From Nocardia pneumoniae NBRC 100136 (lineage in GTDB: Bacteria > Actinomycetota > Actinomycetes > Mycobacteriales > Mycobacteriaceae), in the NCBI RefSeq assembly GCF_000308755.1, contig NZ_BAGF01000151.1, forward strand, positions 121,043-185,042: 64,000 bases of DNA. Direction: 5' to 3'. The translations under genes and the position numbers were made by a program. The notes beneath the pieces are model-generated. The model was not told the origin of the DNA and ran no database searches. It saw nothing but the letters and a program-made list of their open reading frames with translations. Positions 37,237-44,997 of the stretch are shown here, one piece after another. Every line of letters starts with the position of its first letter. Position 1 is the first letter of the stretch.

Positions 37237-37678
37237 TGATCTGCAACGACGGCTGACCGTTGTCGTCGCGGTAGAGGTCGAACTCGCCACCGAAGAAGGG
37301 GCTCGGCGAAGTAAGGATGCCGTGTATCGCGGTGTCCGCGATGATCGGCTGATCGTTCTTGACGACGACCTGTTCGTATTCCAGGCCGCCGCCGCTGCTG
37401 ATGGCCAGGCCAGCAACGGTGTCGACCAGGTAGCGCGCGATGTGTTCCTGGTCTTCCTGCAGTGAGCAGGTGAACTCCGCTGGCAGCATCGAGGTGATCT
37501 GCTGGAACCGCACGCCGTTCGTCGTCACAGTGGCGACACCAGGATCGGCGAGGTCGGTGTAGATCAGCGCGTATCCCCGGTTGGAGCCGCTCACCTCAGG
37601 GCTTTCGACGTGTTTGATCCCGCCGAGCTTGCCCTCGATGTGCTCGAGGAACCTGCCATATCCACCAGGCGAACTCAT
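37109..37678 (-). CDS. Suppressor-of-fused (SUFU) domain protein, probable immunity protein
   Basis: A 189-aa protein fitting the SUFU domain over its whole length: GGYGRFLEHIEGKLGGIKHV at the N-terminus, a central EFTCSLQEDQEHIARYLVDT helix, TSPSPFFGGEFDLYRDDNG, and the family's typical end ITLLPVTSAEADFVEEADAE followed by LYDIW. SUFU domains are widespread as immunity proteins in bacterial polymorphic toxin systems. It lies directly downstream of an Imm49 gene on the same strand (78 bp gap), which supports this reading. No toxin gene is adjacent. The ATG at 37678 begins the conserved GYGRF segment. Confidence 0.78.
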   Translation of the reverse strand: MSSPGGYGRFLEHIEGKLGGIKHVESPEVSGSNRGYALIYTDLADPGVATVTTNGVRFQQITSMLPAEFTCSLQEDQEHIARYLVDTVAGLAISSGGGLEYEQVVVKNDQPIIADTAIHGILTSPSPFFGGEFDLYRDDNGQPSLQIITLLPVTSAEADFVEEADAEELYDIWRENRTNLLNVYRESAL

Positions 37679-37756
37679 ATCTCTCCGATCATGGCAACAT
37701 ACACTGTGGGAGGTACTCGGGACTCCCCAACGCGGCGGAGTGCCGCCGCACGGACG

Positions 37757-38602
37757 TCAGCGGCTTGACCAGGTGCCGTTCACGAGGTTCTCGGGCAGGT
37801 AGTCGGACTCGATCTCGACCGGGAAGCCGTTGTCGCGGCCGCGGATCGCCATGGCGAGCACGGCCAGTGCGACGAAGCCGTCGGGGTTGTCCTCGAAGTC
37901 GGCCTGGCGCCAGTAGTCGCGGTGGGCCGTGGTCGCCTGCACGAGAGCGTCGTTGAACTCCTCGGTGGTGTCGCGCAGGAGGCGGAACAGGATGTTCGCC
38001 GATGGGTACGCGACGAGCAGCATGTAGTCGCGCGAGGCGAACTTCGCCTGTCCCGGGTCGGTCAGGTCGATCACGGATTCGAGCAGGGCGGGCGGTACGG
38101 GGGCGCCGCTGAGGTAGGCCTGCATGGTTTCGACCCACGGGTGGACGTAGTCCTCCACCTGCGCGCCGCTGCTGCGCAGCGTGTACTTGCCGACCTCGCA
38201 CAGCTCGGCGATGCGCTGCTCGCTGCGCGTGATCATGGCGAGCCAGGCCGCGCAGAGCCAGTCGACCGGCGTGGCGTGGTGGTTGGGACCGAGCACGGGC
38301 AGCCCGTACTCCCGGTCGCCCAGCGCGTAGCGGACGGTGTCGTCCGACTTGGACGTACGGGCGAAGATCGCGTTCGCCGTCTGGGACGCGAACACGGCCG
38401 CCTGCCACGTCTGTTCCTTGCCCGCGGCCGGGTCGAGCGCCGTGAGGTACGCGAAGCGCATCAGCGCGCGCCTGCGTGCGGCGCTGAGCGCGTCCGGGTC
38501 CGTCTCGACGTCCTCCAGCGACGACTCGATCAAGCGCTGAAGCGTGTCCACCTGATTGCGGGCGAAATCCACGCTGATCTCGTGCCGGGGAATCTCGTGC
38601 AT
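37757..38602 (-). CDS. Imm49-family immunity protein
   Basis: A 281-aa protein starting MHEIPRHEISVDFARNQVD, the characteristic N-terminus of the Imm49 family, and ending FPVEIESDYLPENLVNGTW, also family-typical. The helical body includes ATPVDWLCAAWLAMITRSEQ and FASRDYMLLVAYPSANILF. ATG 38602 is chosen over an in-frame ATG at 38680 because homologues begin at this MHEIPRH. Imm49 proteins protect against toxins of polymorphic/contact-dependent systems. Here it is paired with a SUFU gene but no cognate toxin, making an orphan immunity pair bounded by integrase fragments. Confidence 0.85.
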   Translation of the reverse strand: MHEIPRHEISVDFARNQVDTLQRLIESSLEDVETDPDALSAARRRALMRFAYLTALDPAAGKEQTWQAAVFASQTANAIFARTSKSDDTVRYALGDREYGLPVLGPNHHATPVDWLCAAWLAMITRSEQRIAELCEVGKYTLRSSGAQVEDYVHPWVETMQAYLSGAPVPPALLESVIDLTDPGQAKFASRDYMLLVAYPSANILFRLLRDTTEEFNDALVQATTAHRDYWRQADFEDNPDGFVALAVLAMAIRGRDNGFPVEIESDYLPENLVNGTWSSR

Positions 38603-38754
38603 CTTGTCGCCGGTCCTCACCTGGGCTTCAGTGGCAGACAGGGTTGGTAATCGTAGCCCTCGAATGGACGGTACTTCCATCTGGTCGACTCGTGGCCCGC
38701 GCCCGTTTCGTTCGTCTGCGCGCGCACCGTTGCCTTAGTCGAATACCGTAGGGA

Positions 38755-38955
38755 CATCCCCGCGTCGGCGAACTACGTCAGTCCGGTGTGCCGCAGGTCG
38801 TGTCGCCGCAGATGCTCGTAGGCCAACTGCGCGACCACCTCGTCCCAGTGCGTCGCCTTGCGTAGGTCGCCGCTGGCGATCCGGCCGCCCCGCGCTCCGA
38901 CGAACAGCCGGGAGCTCATGAATGCTTCACGCCGGTCGTCGTCGTTTGCGTTGCT
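38755..38955 (-). pseudogene. Tyrosine recombinase fragment with nonsense codon
   Basis: The leftward translation gives FMSSRLFVGARGGRIASGDL, THWDEVVAQLAYEHLRRHDL then RHTGLT, a TAG stop, then FADAGM. HDLRHTGLT-W/Y-FADAG is the HxxR box of phage-type integrases. Only about 65 codons survive: the N-terminal domain, Arg I and the nucleophilic Tyr are all missing. It meets the PapA5-like fragment at about 38960, a recombination junction. Confidence 0.75.
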
Positions 38956-38961
38956 GGCAAA

Positions 38962-39477
38962 CTCGCCATCGGTTCGCCGGTCGATTTCCGCGCCGAGTTG
39001 ATGCCACCGGTCGGCTCCGAGGAAGCCGGTGCCTACGCGTGCACACTGCCCACCGTGCTCGAGTACGGCCCGGCCGTCGATTTCTGGGATGTCGCCCACC
39101 GAACCAACCGTGACCTGCGTGCACGGATCACGGCGCAACAGCGCTTCGCACTGGTCGCGATGCTCGGGATCGTGACGCCGAAGTCGCTGGCGCGCAGCGC
39201 GAATGCCGTGCGGATGGCCGAGCAACGCGGACCGGGCAATGTCTATCTGTCGAATCTCGGTCGCTTCGATTTCGCCGACCGTATCGGCGACTGGACGGTG
39301 TCCGGCGCGCTGGTCGCTGGTGGAATCTCGACCACCGGATACTTCTTGGCTGCCGTGAATTCCAGCCACGGCACACTGTTCTGGAATTTCACCTATATCG
39401 AGGAAAATCGTGTCGCGAGAGCGCGCCGAGCGCATCGCCGACGACACTGTGGATCTGATACGCAAAGCGCTGTCTTG
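38962..39477 (+). pseudogene. PapA5-like acyltransferase (condensation-domain) C-terminal fragment
   Basis: The rightward frame gives LAIGSPVDFRAELMPPVGSE, AYACTLPTVLEYGPAVDFWD, ALVAMLGIVTPKSLARSANA and GPGNVYLSNLGRFDFADRIG, which match the C-terminal half of phthiocerol-type dimycocerosyl transferases (PapA5/condensation fold). Near 39415 the frame shifts and the proper ending, ERAERIADDTVDLIRKALS, continues in the next frame to a stop at 39475-39477. The N-terminal half with the HHxxxD catalytic motif is absent. It is a decayed remnant of a complex-lipid locus. Confidence 0.75.
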
Positions 39478-39482
39478 AACGA

Positions 39483-39600
39483 TCACACCACGACCGGAAC
39501 CTGCTCGCGAATCTCGATGCGCGCGTGCACCGTGCGTAGCGATGCGGGCGCCCACCAGTTCCAATCGCCCATGATCCGCATGGCGGCTGGCATCAGGACG
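39483..39600 (-). pseudogene. MmpL transporter C-terminal fragment
   Basis: The leftward frame LMPAAMRIMGDWNWWAPASL continues to HARIEIREQ and a stop. This is the invariant last ~35 residues of MmpL/RND lipid transporters (compare the intact MMPL gene at 57516, which ends VPATMAVLGRANWWMPHWL). Homology fades upstream of about 39600. Convergent with the PapA5-like fragment with only 5 bp between the stops, it suggests both are leftovers of one lipid-export locus. Confidence 0.65.
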
Positions 39601-40286
39601 GCACGACCGAGGGCAGCGCCCGACTCGATGACGAACATGGTCGTCGCCGGGCTTCGCGCTCGCGGCCGATCGACGCCGATGCGCCGATCCCGGACTGGGT
39701 TGGTGCCAGGAATGACCCCTCGATGAGATCCTCCAACCCGAACCAGCCCAGCCCCTGCCCGTCCCCGGCGCGCCGTGCTCATGACAGTTGCCCGATGCCG
39801 CGCCGCAATCACCCCACCGCCAGCGTCGCGTTGCCGAGGCACAGTGGACACGCGAGGGCATTCCACTCGGCACCCACCAAGCCGCGGTGCACGAGGGCTC
39901 CGGCTCGGTGTCGACCTTGTCCACGCCCGTGCCACGTCGGCCGACTTCGACGCCCTCGAGCACCACGGCCGCCGGCAGCTGGACGTGCTCGAGATGACGA
40001 TCAGATTCACCCCGGACCGTTAGCGGCAGCGACCGTGCAACAACCGGGATCGTCGCGGCCACACCGAGGCCCTTCGGATAACCCACGGTGCATCCACACC
40101 GGTTCACATGCACAGGATGAAGCTCAGCCGCTCGTTTCGAGGTGGATCAAACGCCCGTCACGCGGCATACGGCGTCATCAGGAGGCTGGAGCGCAGGTGG
40201 ATATCGATGTCGACTCCGGCTGCGACGCAGTACTTCCCCACCGGGTATCGGCTGCCGCGACGCGCCCCGGCTAGCGGTAGATGTCA
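39601..40286. other. Degenerate intergenic DNA
   Basis: About 690 bp between the MmpL fragment and the operator-like element of the catabolic island. Long open frames exist only because GC is high; none shows family resemblance. This is probably decayed sequence at the boundary of the island. Confidence 0.4.
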
Positions 40287-40324
40287 GTCCTGCATCGCAG
40301 GACAATCATTTCGCGTATCAGGAC
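40287..40324. promoter_or_regulatory. Composite inverted repeat matching the iclR-promoter element (copy A)
   Basis: GTCCTG-CATCG-CAGGAC (40287-40303) is a perfect 6-bp-arm palindrome. Starting 21 bp after its first base, ATTTCG-N5-CAGGAC (40308-40324) forms a second box with a degenerate left half. The identical arrangement, with the same half-sites and the same 21-bp offset, is found at 47881-47918 between iclR and branch B. IclR-family activators such as PcaU are known to use a palindrome plus a third spaced half-site. It lies about 340 bp upstream of the first well-spaced reading frame of branch A (40624). Confidence 0.75.
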
Positions 40325-40395
40325 AGTCTGTCAGTATTGTGCACCAGCGCGGATCGAGCCGAGCCAGGCGCCGCGTCCACGTTCCGGAGGCCAAC

Positions 40396-40578
40396 ATGCT
40401 GAGGCGATTGTCGAAACACGTTGTGTGGCAGCACTTCCTGAACGGTGTCGTCATGCTCGGGGCCGCCTCGACAGCGTCATCGGAGTTCTTGCTCGAATAC
40501 CGGCGAGACCAGCGAGTCAGGCGAGCACATTGGGATTGGTCGACGCCGGACCGTTGGTATCACCAAGCGCCCGAGTGA
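40396..40578 (+). CDS. Small hypothetical ORF (60 aa) at the head of branch A
   Basis: ATG 40396 has a strong GGAGG site 5 bases upstream (40386-40390). The 60-aa product (MLRRLSKHVVWQHFLNGVVM, then LGAASTASSEFLLEYRRDQR) matches no family I know, and its codon use is less GC-biased at third positions than the genes downstream. It could be a real small protein, a leader, or a gene remnant. Confidence 0.35.
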   Translation: MLRRLSKHVVWQHFLNGVVMLGAASTASSEFLLEYRRDQRVRRAHWDWSTPDRWYHQAPE

Positions 40579-40623
40579 TTGCCGGCGCTCGGTTGGCGAC
40601 AACGTAAGAACCCAGGAGAACCC

Positions 40624-40779
40624 ATGACCATCAACGTCGATGGCCCTGACTGCGTCGCGCTGCAGGTGCGCGATGTCGAAGCAGCAGGGGTTGTCAGCCC
40701 GCCACAGGTCGGTCCCTTCGGCCGCACCTTTACCTTTCTGGGCCCCGAGGGCTACGCGATCACTGCGCACGGAGGCTGA
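40624..40779 (+). pseudogene. VOC-family (glyoxalase-fold) gene with large internal deletion
   Basis: A 51-codon frame with a good site (CAGGAG) starts MTINVDGPDCVALQVRDVEA, the opening strand of a VOC domain, and jumps straight to PFGRTFTFLGPEGYAITAHG, the closing strand of the same fold. The ~60 residues in between are missing, so no metal site can form. It is translated immediately before the flavin reductase gene (1 bp gap), so its ribosome site may now serve mainly to couple translation. Confidence 0.6.
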
Positions 40780-40780
40780 G

Positions 40781-41299
40781 ATGTTGGACCAGAACTTCCG
40801 GGACCTGATGGCGGGAGTGTGTGCGCCAGTCGCCATCGTGACCACTGCGGACGCGGACGGTCCGCACGGGGTCACGGTGAGCTCGCTGGCCTCGCTGTCG
40901 TTACGACCCGCGCTGCTGTCGATCGCGCTGGACCGCGGTTCAGGCGTGCTGACGCGGATTCTCGAGACCCGGCGTTTCGGTATCAACGTCCTGCATGCTG
41001 GGCAGGACAAGCTCGCATTGCTGTTCGCCCGTCGTGGCGCGGACCGGTTCGGGAACACCTCGTGGTCGCCGGCAGGGGGGCTGCCCCGGTTGGCGGAGGC
41101 GGCCGGGTGGGCTGAATGCGATCTGTGGCAGACGGTCGAGGCCGGGGATCACCTGCTGTTGATCGGTTCGGCCACCCACGTCGAGTCCACTCCGCAGCCG
41201 CCGCTGGTGTACGGATACCGCACCTTCGGCACCCATTCCGGTTTCGCTGTCCGTCCCCGCAAATCCATCACCGACCATATCGCGGCCTGCTCGCGCTGA
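40781..41299 (+). CDS. Flavin reductase (flavin:NAD(P)H oxidoreductase, HpaC/HsaB type)
   Basis: A 172-aa flavin-reductase-like FMN-binding protein. NFRDLMAGVCAPVAIVTTAD, ADGPHGVTVSSLASLSLRPA, LLSIALDRGSGVLTRILETR and RFGINVLHAGQDKLALLFAR are the family core; VYGYRTFGTH near the end is typical. It supplies reduced flavin to a two-component monooxygenase, here evidently the one encoded 49 bp downstream. GGAGG lies upstream of ATG 40781, inside the preceding VOC remnant. Confidence 0.87.
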   Translation: MLDQNFRDLMAGVCAPVAIVTTADADGPHGVTVSSLASLSLRPALLSIALDRGSGVLTRILETRRFGINVLHAGQDKLALLFARRGADRFGNTSWSPAGGLPRLAEAAGWAECDLWQTVEAGDHLLLIGSATHVESTPQPPLVYGYRTFGTHSGFAVRPRKSITDHIAACSR

Positions 41300-41348
41300 C
41301 CGGGCACCTCGGTGCCTGCTCATCCTTTCGAATCAAGGAGAACCACCC

Positions 41349-42587
41349 ATGACCGCCACATCCCACACCGACGTGGAGAGACCCACCGCTTCGGCGGCAC
41401 CCACGGCTTCGGCGGCACCCACCGCCGCTGAACTCGTCGCCCGCGCGCAGGGCCTGCACGCGCTACTGGCCGAGAACGCCGCGGCCGGCGAGCAGAACCG
41501 GCGGGTCGCCGAAGTGAGCATCCAGGCGATGACCGACGCGGGCCTGTTCAAGCTCGCGGTCCCGAAACGCTATGGGGGATACGAGACTTCGATGCGGACC
41601 ATGCTCGATGTGTCCGCCGCTGTAGGTGCGGCCGATGGCGGCACGGCATGGGTGCTGACCCTGACCAACGTGTGCGCGTGGATCGCGAGCCTGTTCCCCG
41701 AGCGTGCTCAGGACGAGGTATTCGGCGCGGACCCGGAGGCGAAGGTGTCCGGGGTGCTGGCACCGACGGCCCGGACCCGCAAGGTCGACGGCGGTTGGCG
41801 GGTGGCCGGCAAGTGGTACTACAACTCCGGTTCCTGGCATGCGACGTGGGCGACGCTCGGTATCCCGATCACCGACGAGACCGGCGAGGTGGTCGATCAG
41901 GGTATGGCGCTGATCCCGCGGGCCGAACTCGATCTGGAGGACACCTGGTTCGTGGCGGGGATGAAGTCGTCGGGCAGCAATTGCCTGGTCGCCGAGGACG
42001 TTTTCGTGCCGGAGCATCGGGTGATGCGGGTGCCGCCCGCGATCACCGGTAGCTATCCGACCGAGCATGCCGACGAGATCCTGTATCGGTCGGCGTTCGT
42101 GCCGATCCTGGCGCTGGTGCTGATCGGTCCACAGCTGGGTATGGGCAAGGCCGCTCTGGACTATGTGATCGGCAAAGCCGCGAACAAGCCGATCTCCTAC
42201 ACTTTCTTTACCGCGCAACGGGATTCGGTCGCATTTCAGTTGCAGATCGCCGAGGCGGCCCGCTTGATCGATACCGCGCATCTGCATGCCTACCGTGCCG
42301 CCGCCGATATCGACGCCGCCGCGACCCGCGGCGACTACCCCGATTTTCTCGCGCGCGCCCGCGTCCGTTCTGACACCGGGTACGTTGCCGAGTGCGTCAC
42401 CCGCGCGATCGAGATCCTATTGTCCGCCCACGGCGCGGCTTCGTTCGCGGAAGTCAATCCGCTGCAGCGGATTTGGCGCGACTCGGCGACGGCCGCGCGG
42501 CATGCGGTGGTGCTGCCGGTCGTCGGCTACGAGGTGTTCGGCAAGGCGTTGCTCGGCGTCGAGGACAGCGTAACCCCGCTGGTCTGA
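41349..42587 (+). CDS. Flavin-dependent monooxygenase, oxygenase component (group D, HsaA/HpaB-like, acyl-CoA dehydrogenase fold)
   Basis: A 412-aa protein with an acyl-CoA dehydrogenase fold: AVPKRYGGYETSMRTMLDVS, GVLAPTARTRKVDGGWRVAG, KWYYNSGSWHATWATLGIPI, FVAGMKSSGSNCLVAEDVFV and HGAASFAEVNPLQRIWRDSA. It lacks the catalytic Glu of dehydrogenases, and the neighbouring flavin reductase indicates use of reduced flavin and O2 to hydroxylate a phenolic substrate (as HsaA, C2-HpaH). The N-terminus carries an 18-bp tandem repeat encoding TASAAP twice (about 41389-41424), probably disordered. The product, a catechol, would feed the extradiol enzyme two genes on. Confidence 0.86.
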   Translation: MTATSHTDVERPTASAAPTASAAPTAAELVARAQGLHALLAENAAAGEQNRRVAEVSIQAMTDAGLFKLAVPKRYGGYETSMRTMLDVSAAVGAADGGTAWVLTLTNVCAWIASLFPERAQDEVFGADPEAKVSGVLAPTARTRKVDGGWRVAGKWYYNSGSWHATWATLGIPITDETGEVVDQGMALIPRAELDLEDTWFVAGMKSSGSNCLVAEDVFVPEHRVMRVPPAITGSYPTEHADEILYRSAFVPILALVLIGPQLGMGKAALDYVIGKAANKPISYTFFTAQRDSVAFQLQIAEAARLIDTAHLHAYRAAADIDAAATRGDYPDFLARARVRSDTGYVAECVTRAIEILLSAHGAASFAEVNPLQRIWRDSATAARHAVVLPVVGYEVFGKALLGVEDSVTPLV

Positions 42588-42622
42588 ACCGGCCGGATTC
42601 GATCCAGAGAAGGAACTTTCAA

Positions 42623-43495
42623 TTGCGTATCGCCAATCTTTCCGGCCGTCTCGTTCTCGTCGGCGCGGACGGCGTCACCGCGGTGGATATCGGCCGGGCC
42701 AGCGATGGACGGTTCGGTCCGGACCCGCAATCGGTCTATGACGTGTGGCCGGAATTCACGGCCTGGGCCGCAGTCGCCGATCTGCCCGCCGGTACCCCGT
42801 TCACCGTCGACGACCTCCGTGCACCCGTACCCGCGCCGCGTCAGGTGCTGGCGATCGGTCTCAACTACCGCGAGCACGCCAAGGAATCGGGATTCGAACC
42901 GCCGGACTCGCCATCGGTGATGTTCACCAAGTGGACTTCCTGCCTCACCGGGCCGGTGACGGTGGTGGACCTGCCCGTCGGTGGGCATACCGATTGGGAG
43001 GTCGAACTCGTCGTGGTCCTCGGCAAACGGGCCTACCGGGTATCGGAAGCCGATGCTTGGGACCACGTGGCCGGACTCACGGCCGGGCAGGACCTCTCCG
43101 AGCGCATCACTCAAATGAGCGGCCCATCACCGCAATTCAGCCTCGGCAAGTCGCTGCCGGGGTTCGGCCCCACCGGTCCCTGGGTGGTCACGCCCGACGA
43201 ATTCGACAACCCGGACGACCTCGAGCTCGGTTGTGCGATCAATGGTGAGGAGATGCAGAAGGGGCGCACCCGCGACCTGATATTCACCATTCCGGCCCTG
43301 ATCTCGAAGCTGTCGCACAAACTTCCGCTGCTTCCGGGTGACCTGCTTTTCACTGGCACTCCCGCCGGTGTCGGCGTCGGCCGTGATCCGCAGCGGTTCC
43401 TGGCTCCGGGCGACGAACTGGTCAGCTACATCACCGGCATCGGAGAACTTCGCCAGCGCTTCGTCGCGGGCGGCACGGAAGGCCACCAGCAATGA
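42623..43495 (+). CDS. Fumarylacetoacetate hydrolase (FAH) family protein, branch A
   Basis: A 290-aa FAH-fold hydrolase/hydratase/isomerase. Core motifs: VLAIGLNYREHAKESGFEPP, TDWEVELVVVLGKRAYRVSE (metal-binding Glu pair), SLGKSLPGFGPTGPWVVTPD and LLFTGTPAGVGVGRDPQRFL. Family members cleave or hydrate ring-fission products. Start is TTG 42623 with AAGGAA upstream, giving LRIANLSGRLVL; longer frames run into the previous gene. It ends in an ATGA overlap with the extradiol dioxygenase gene, so the two should act together on the meta-cleavage product. Confidence 0.86.
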   Translation: MRIANLSGRLVLVGADGVTAVDIGRASDGRFGPDPQSVYDVWPEFTAWAAVADLPAGTPFTVDDLRAPVPAPRQVLAIGLNYREHAKESGFEPPDSPSVMFTKWTSCLTGPVTVVDLPVGGHTDWEVELVVVLGKRAYRVSEADAWDHVAGLTAGQDLSERITQMSGPSPQFSLGKSLPGFGPTGPWVVTPDEFDNPDDLELGCAINGEEMQKGRTRDLIFTIPALISKLSHKLPLLPGDLLFTGTPAGVGVGRDPQRFLAPGDELVSYITGIGELRQRFVAGGTEGHQQ

Positions 43496-44415
43496 CCCTG
43501 CATCACCTCACCTCGGTGACCATCGGCGTCCCCAACGTCGCCGAAACCGCCTCCTACTACACCGATTTCGGTCTCACTCCGGATGGTGACGGCTGGTTCA
43601 CCACCCGTGACGGCGGCCGCCAGCTCCGCATCGTGCAGGCTCCGGCACGCCGATTGGTAGAGCTGCACATCGGTGCCGACGACGCCGACGACATCTCCCG
43701 GATCGCCGCGAGCCTCACCCGCCTCGGTATCGATGCCTCCCGTACCGCGCACCGCATCAGCGCGGTCGAACAGGCCACCGGCGTGCGCGCCACCGTGGAG
43801 GTCGCCGCCCGGCTCACCCAGCCGACCGTCGCGCCGACCGCCTACAACGGTCCGGGGCGTTATGAGCGGGTCGGATTTCGCGCACCGGGAGTCGTGCGAG
43901 AGGAACCGGTGCGCCCCCGTAAACTCGGGCACGTGGTGCTCGGGACCACCGATTTCGCGGTCACCCGGACATTTTTCACCGACGGGCTCGGCTTCCAGGT
44001 CAGCGACCTGATCAAGGGCGCCGGCGCGTTCCTGCGCTGCTCGATCGATCACCACGATGTGCTCGTGCTGAACGCGCCGGTCAGCTTCCTGCATCACACC
44101 TCCTGGCAGGTCGACGACATCGACGACGTCGGTCGCGGTGCCACCCGGATGCTGGACGCCGACCCGTCGCGGCATGTGTGGGGGCTCGGCCGCCACCACG
44201 CCGGGTCCAACTTCTTCTGGTATCTCAAGGATCCGGCGGGCAACTTCAGCGAGTACTACTCCGATATGGACTGCATCGTCGACGGCCAGCTCTGGACGCC
44301 CGAGACATTCGAAGGAGCCAAAGGACTGTTCAACTGGGGTCCGCCGCCGCCACCGTCATTTCTGGCTCCCGAAGACCTCGCGGCACTCATGACCGGAGCG
44401 CACAGCGCCGGGTAG
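43492..44415 (+). CDS. Extradiol-type ring-cleavage dioxygenase (VOC, type I), branch A
   Basis: A 307-aa two-domain VOC protein. The C-terminal domain has the 2-His-1-Glu Fe(II) site: His147 (KLGHVVLGTTD), His201/202 (FLHHTSWQVDD) and Glu254 (GNFSEYYSDMD). The second-shell His is in GRHHAGSNFFWYLKDPAG, as in 2,3-dihydroxybiphenyl/catechol extradiol dioxygenases. The N-terminal domain is the non-catalytic half. It should open the catechol formed by the group-D monooxygenase. ATG overlaps the preceding stop (ATGA). Substrate unknown. Confidence 0.86.
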   Translation: MTLHHLTSVTIGVPNVAETASYYTDFGLTPDGDGWFTTRDGGRQLRIVQAPARRLVELHIGADDADDISRIAASLTRLGIDASRTAHRISAVEQATGVRATVEVAARLTQPTVAPTAYNGPGRYERVGFRAPGVVREEPVRPRKLGHVVLGTTDFAVTRTFFTDGLGFQVSDLIKGAGAFLRCSIDHHDVLVLNAPVSFLHHTSWQVDDIDDVGRGATRMLDADPSRHVWGLGRHHAGSNFFWYLKDPAGNFSEYYSDMDCIVDGQLWTPETFEGAKGLFNWGPPPPPSFLAPEDLAALMTGAHSAG

Positions 44416-44424
44416 GGGCAGCGT

Positions 44425-44859
44425 TCAGCCGTCGAGTTGCTCGGCGCAATCGCGCAACCAGGCCATGATGATCTCTACCTGTTCGGGGTCGGTCTGCGTG
44501 CGGAGTAGGTCCTCGAACCCCTGCACGGACGGGGAGGCCGCCGCGAGCCGGCGCTCGCCCGTCTTGGTGAGCGCGTTCCCGCGAGAGCGCTGGTCGGGCG
44601 AGGGTGCGGCGCGGTCGATGAGCCCGGACTCGCTGAGGGCGTGCAGCATCCGCAGCATCGTGGGCGGGGCGACGAAATTGCGGCGGGCCAGTTCGGCATT
44701 GGAGATCCCCGGGTGCTCTCCGAGCATGGCGAGTACCGCGTATTGCGGGGTGGTCAGACCGTGTTCGGCCAGTGCCGCGTCCATGCGTGAGCGCAGCGCC
44801 TGCTGCAGCCGCTTGAGCGCGAACCCTATCGAGTGATCCGGATCGACATGAAAGTTCAC
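44425..44859 (-). CDS. MarR-family regulator of the catabolic island
   Basis: A 144-aa winged-helix protein: LTTPQYAVLAMLGEHPGISN, AELARRNFVAPPTMLRMLHA and wing LIDRAAPSPDQRSRGNALTK. It starts at GTG 44859. It is convergent with branch A (9 bp between stops) and divergent from the ABM/SDR operon. A perfect inverted repeat (44878-44913) lies 19 bp from its start, the classical position for an autoregulating MarR repressor that also blocks the divergent operon. Confidence 0.86.
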   Translation of the reverse strand: MNFHVDPDHSIGFALKRLQQALRSRMDAALAEHGLTTPQYAVLAMLGEHPGISNAELARRNFVAPPTMLRMLHALSESGLIDRAAPSPDQRSRGNALTKTGERRLAAASPSVQGFEDLLRTQTDPEQVEIIMAWLRDCAEQLDG

Positions 44860-44877
44860 AGCGCAATACTACCCATT

Positions 44878-44913
44878 GCCTTAGCATGCTTATGCGCATT
44901 AGCATGCTAAGGC
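44878..44913. promoter_or_regulatory. 36-bp perfect inverted repeat, probable MarR operator
   Basis: Arms GCCTTAGCATGCT (44878-44890) and AGCATGCTAAGGC (44901-44913) are exact reverse complements. The 10-bp centre TATGCGCATT contains its own ATGCGCAT palindrome. Each arm holds a near-complete 12-bp palindrome (TTAGCATGCTTA on the left, TTAGCATGCTAA on the right), so two MarR dimers could bind side by side. The element lies between the divergent marR and ABM/SDR operon starts. Confidence 0.85.
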
Positions 44914-44997
44914 GACTCGATCTGGCTGTACTCGGCCAGCAGATAGGCACGGAACCGGCCGGAACCTACCAAGGCATCTCATTTTCAGGAGGAATCA

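Noticed and set aside
38773..40113. A 446-codon leftward open frame
   Set aside because: It is a mosaic: only its last ~60 codons match an integrase, and it runs antisense to the PapA5-like fragment; the rest is structureless. The integrase piece is reported separately as a pseudogene fragment.
41349..42587. Ordinary acyl-CoA dehydrogenase of beta-oxidation
   Set aside because: The fold matches, but the paired flavin reductase, the extradiol/FAH neighbours and the motif set fit the group-D flavin monooxygenases better.
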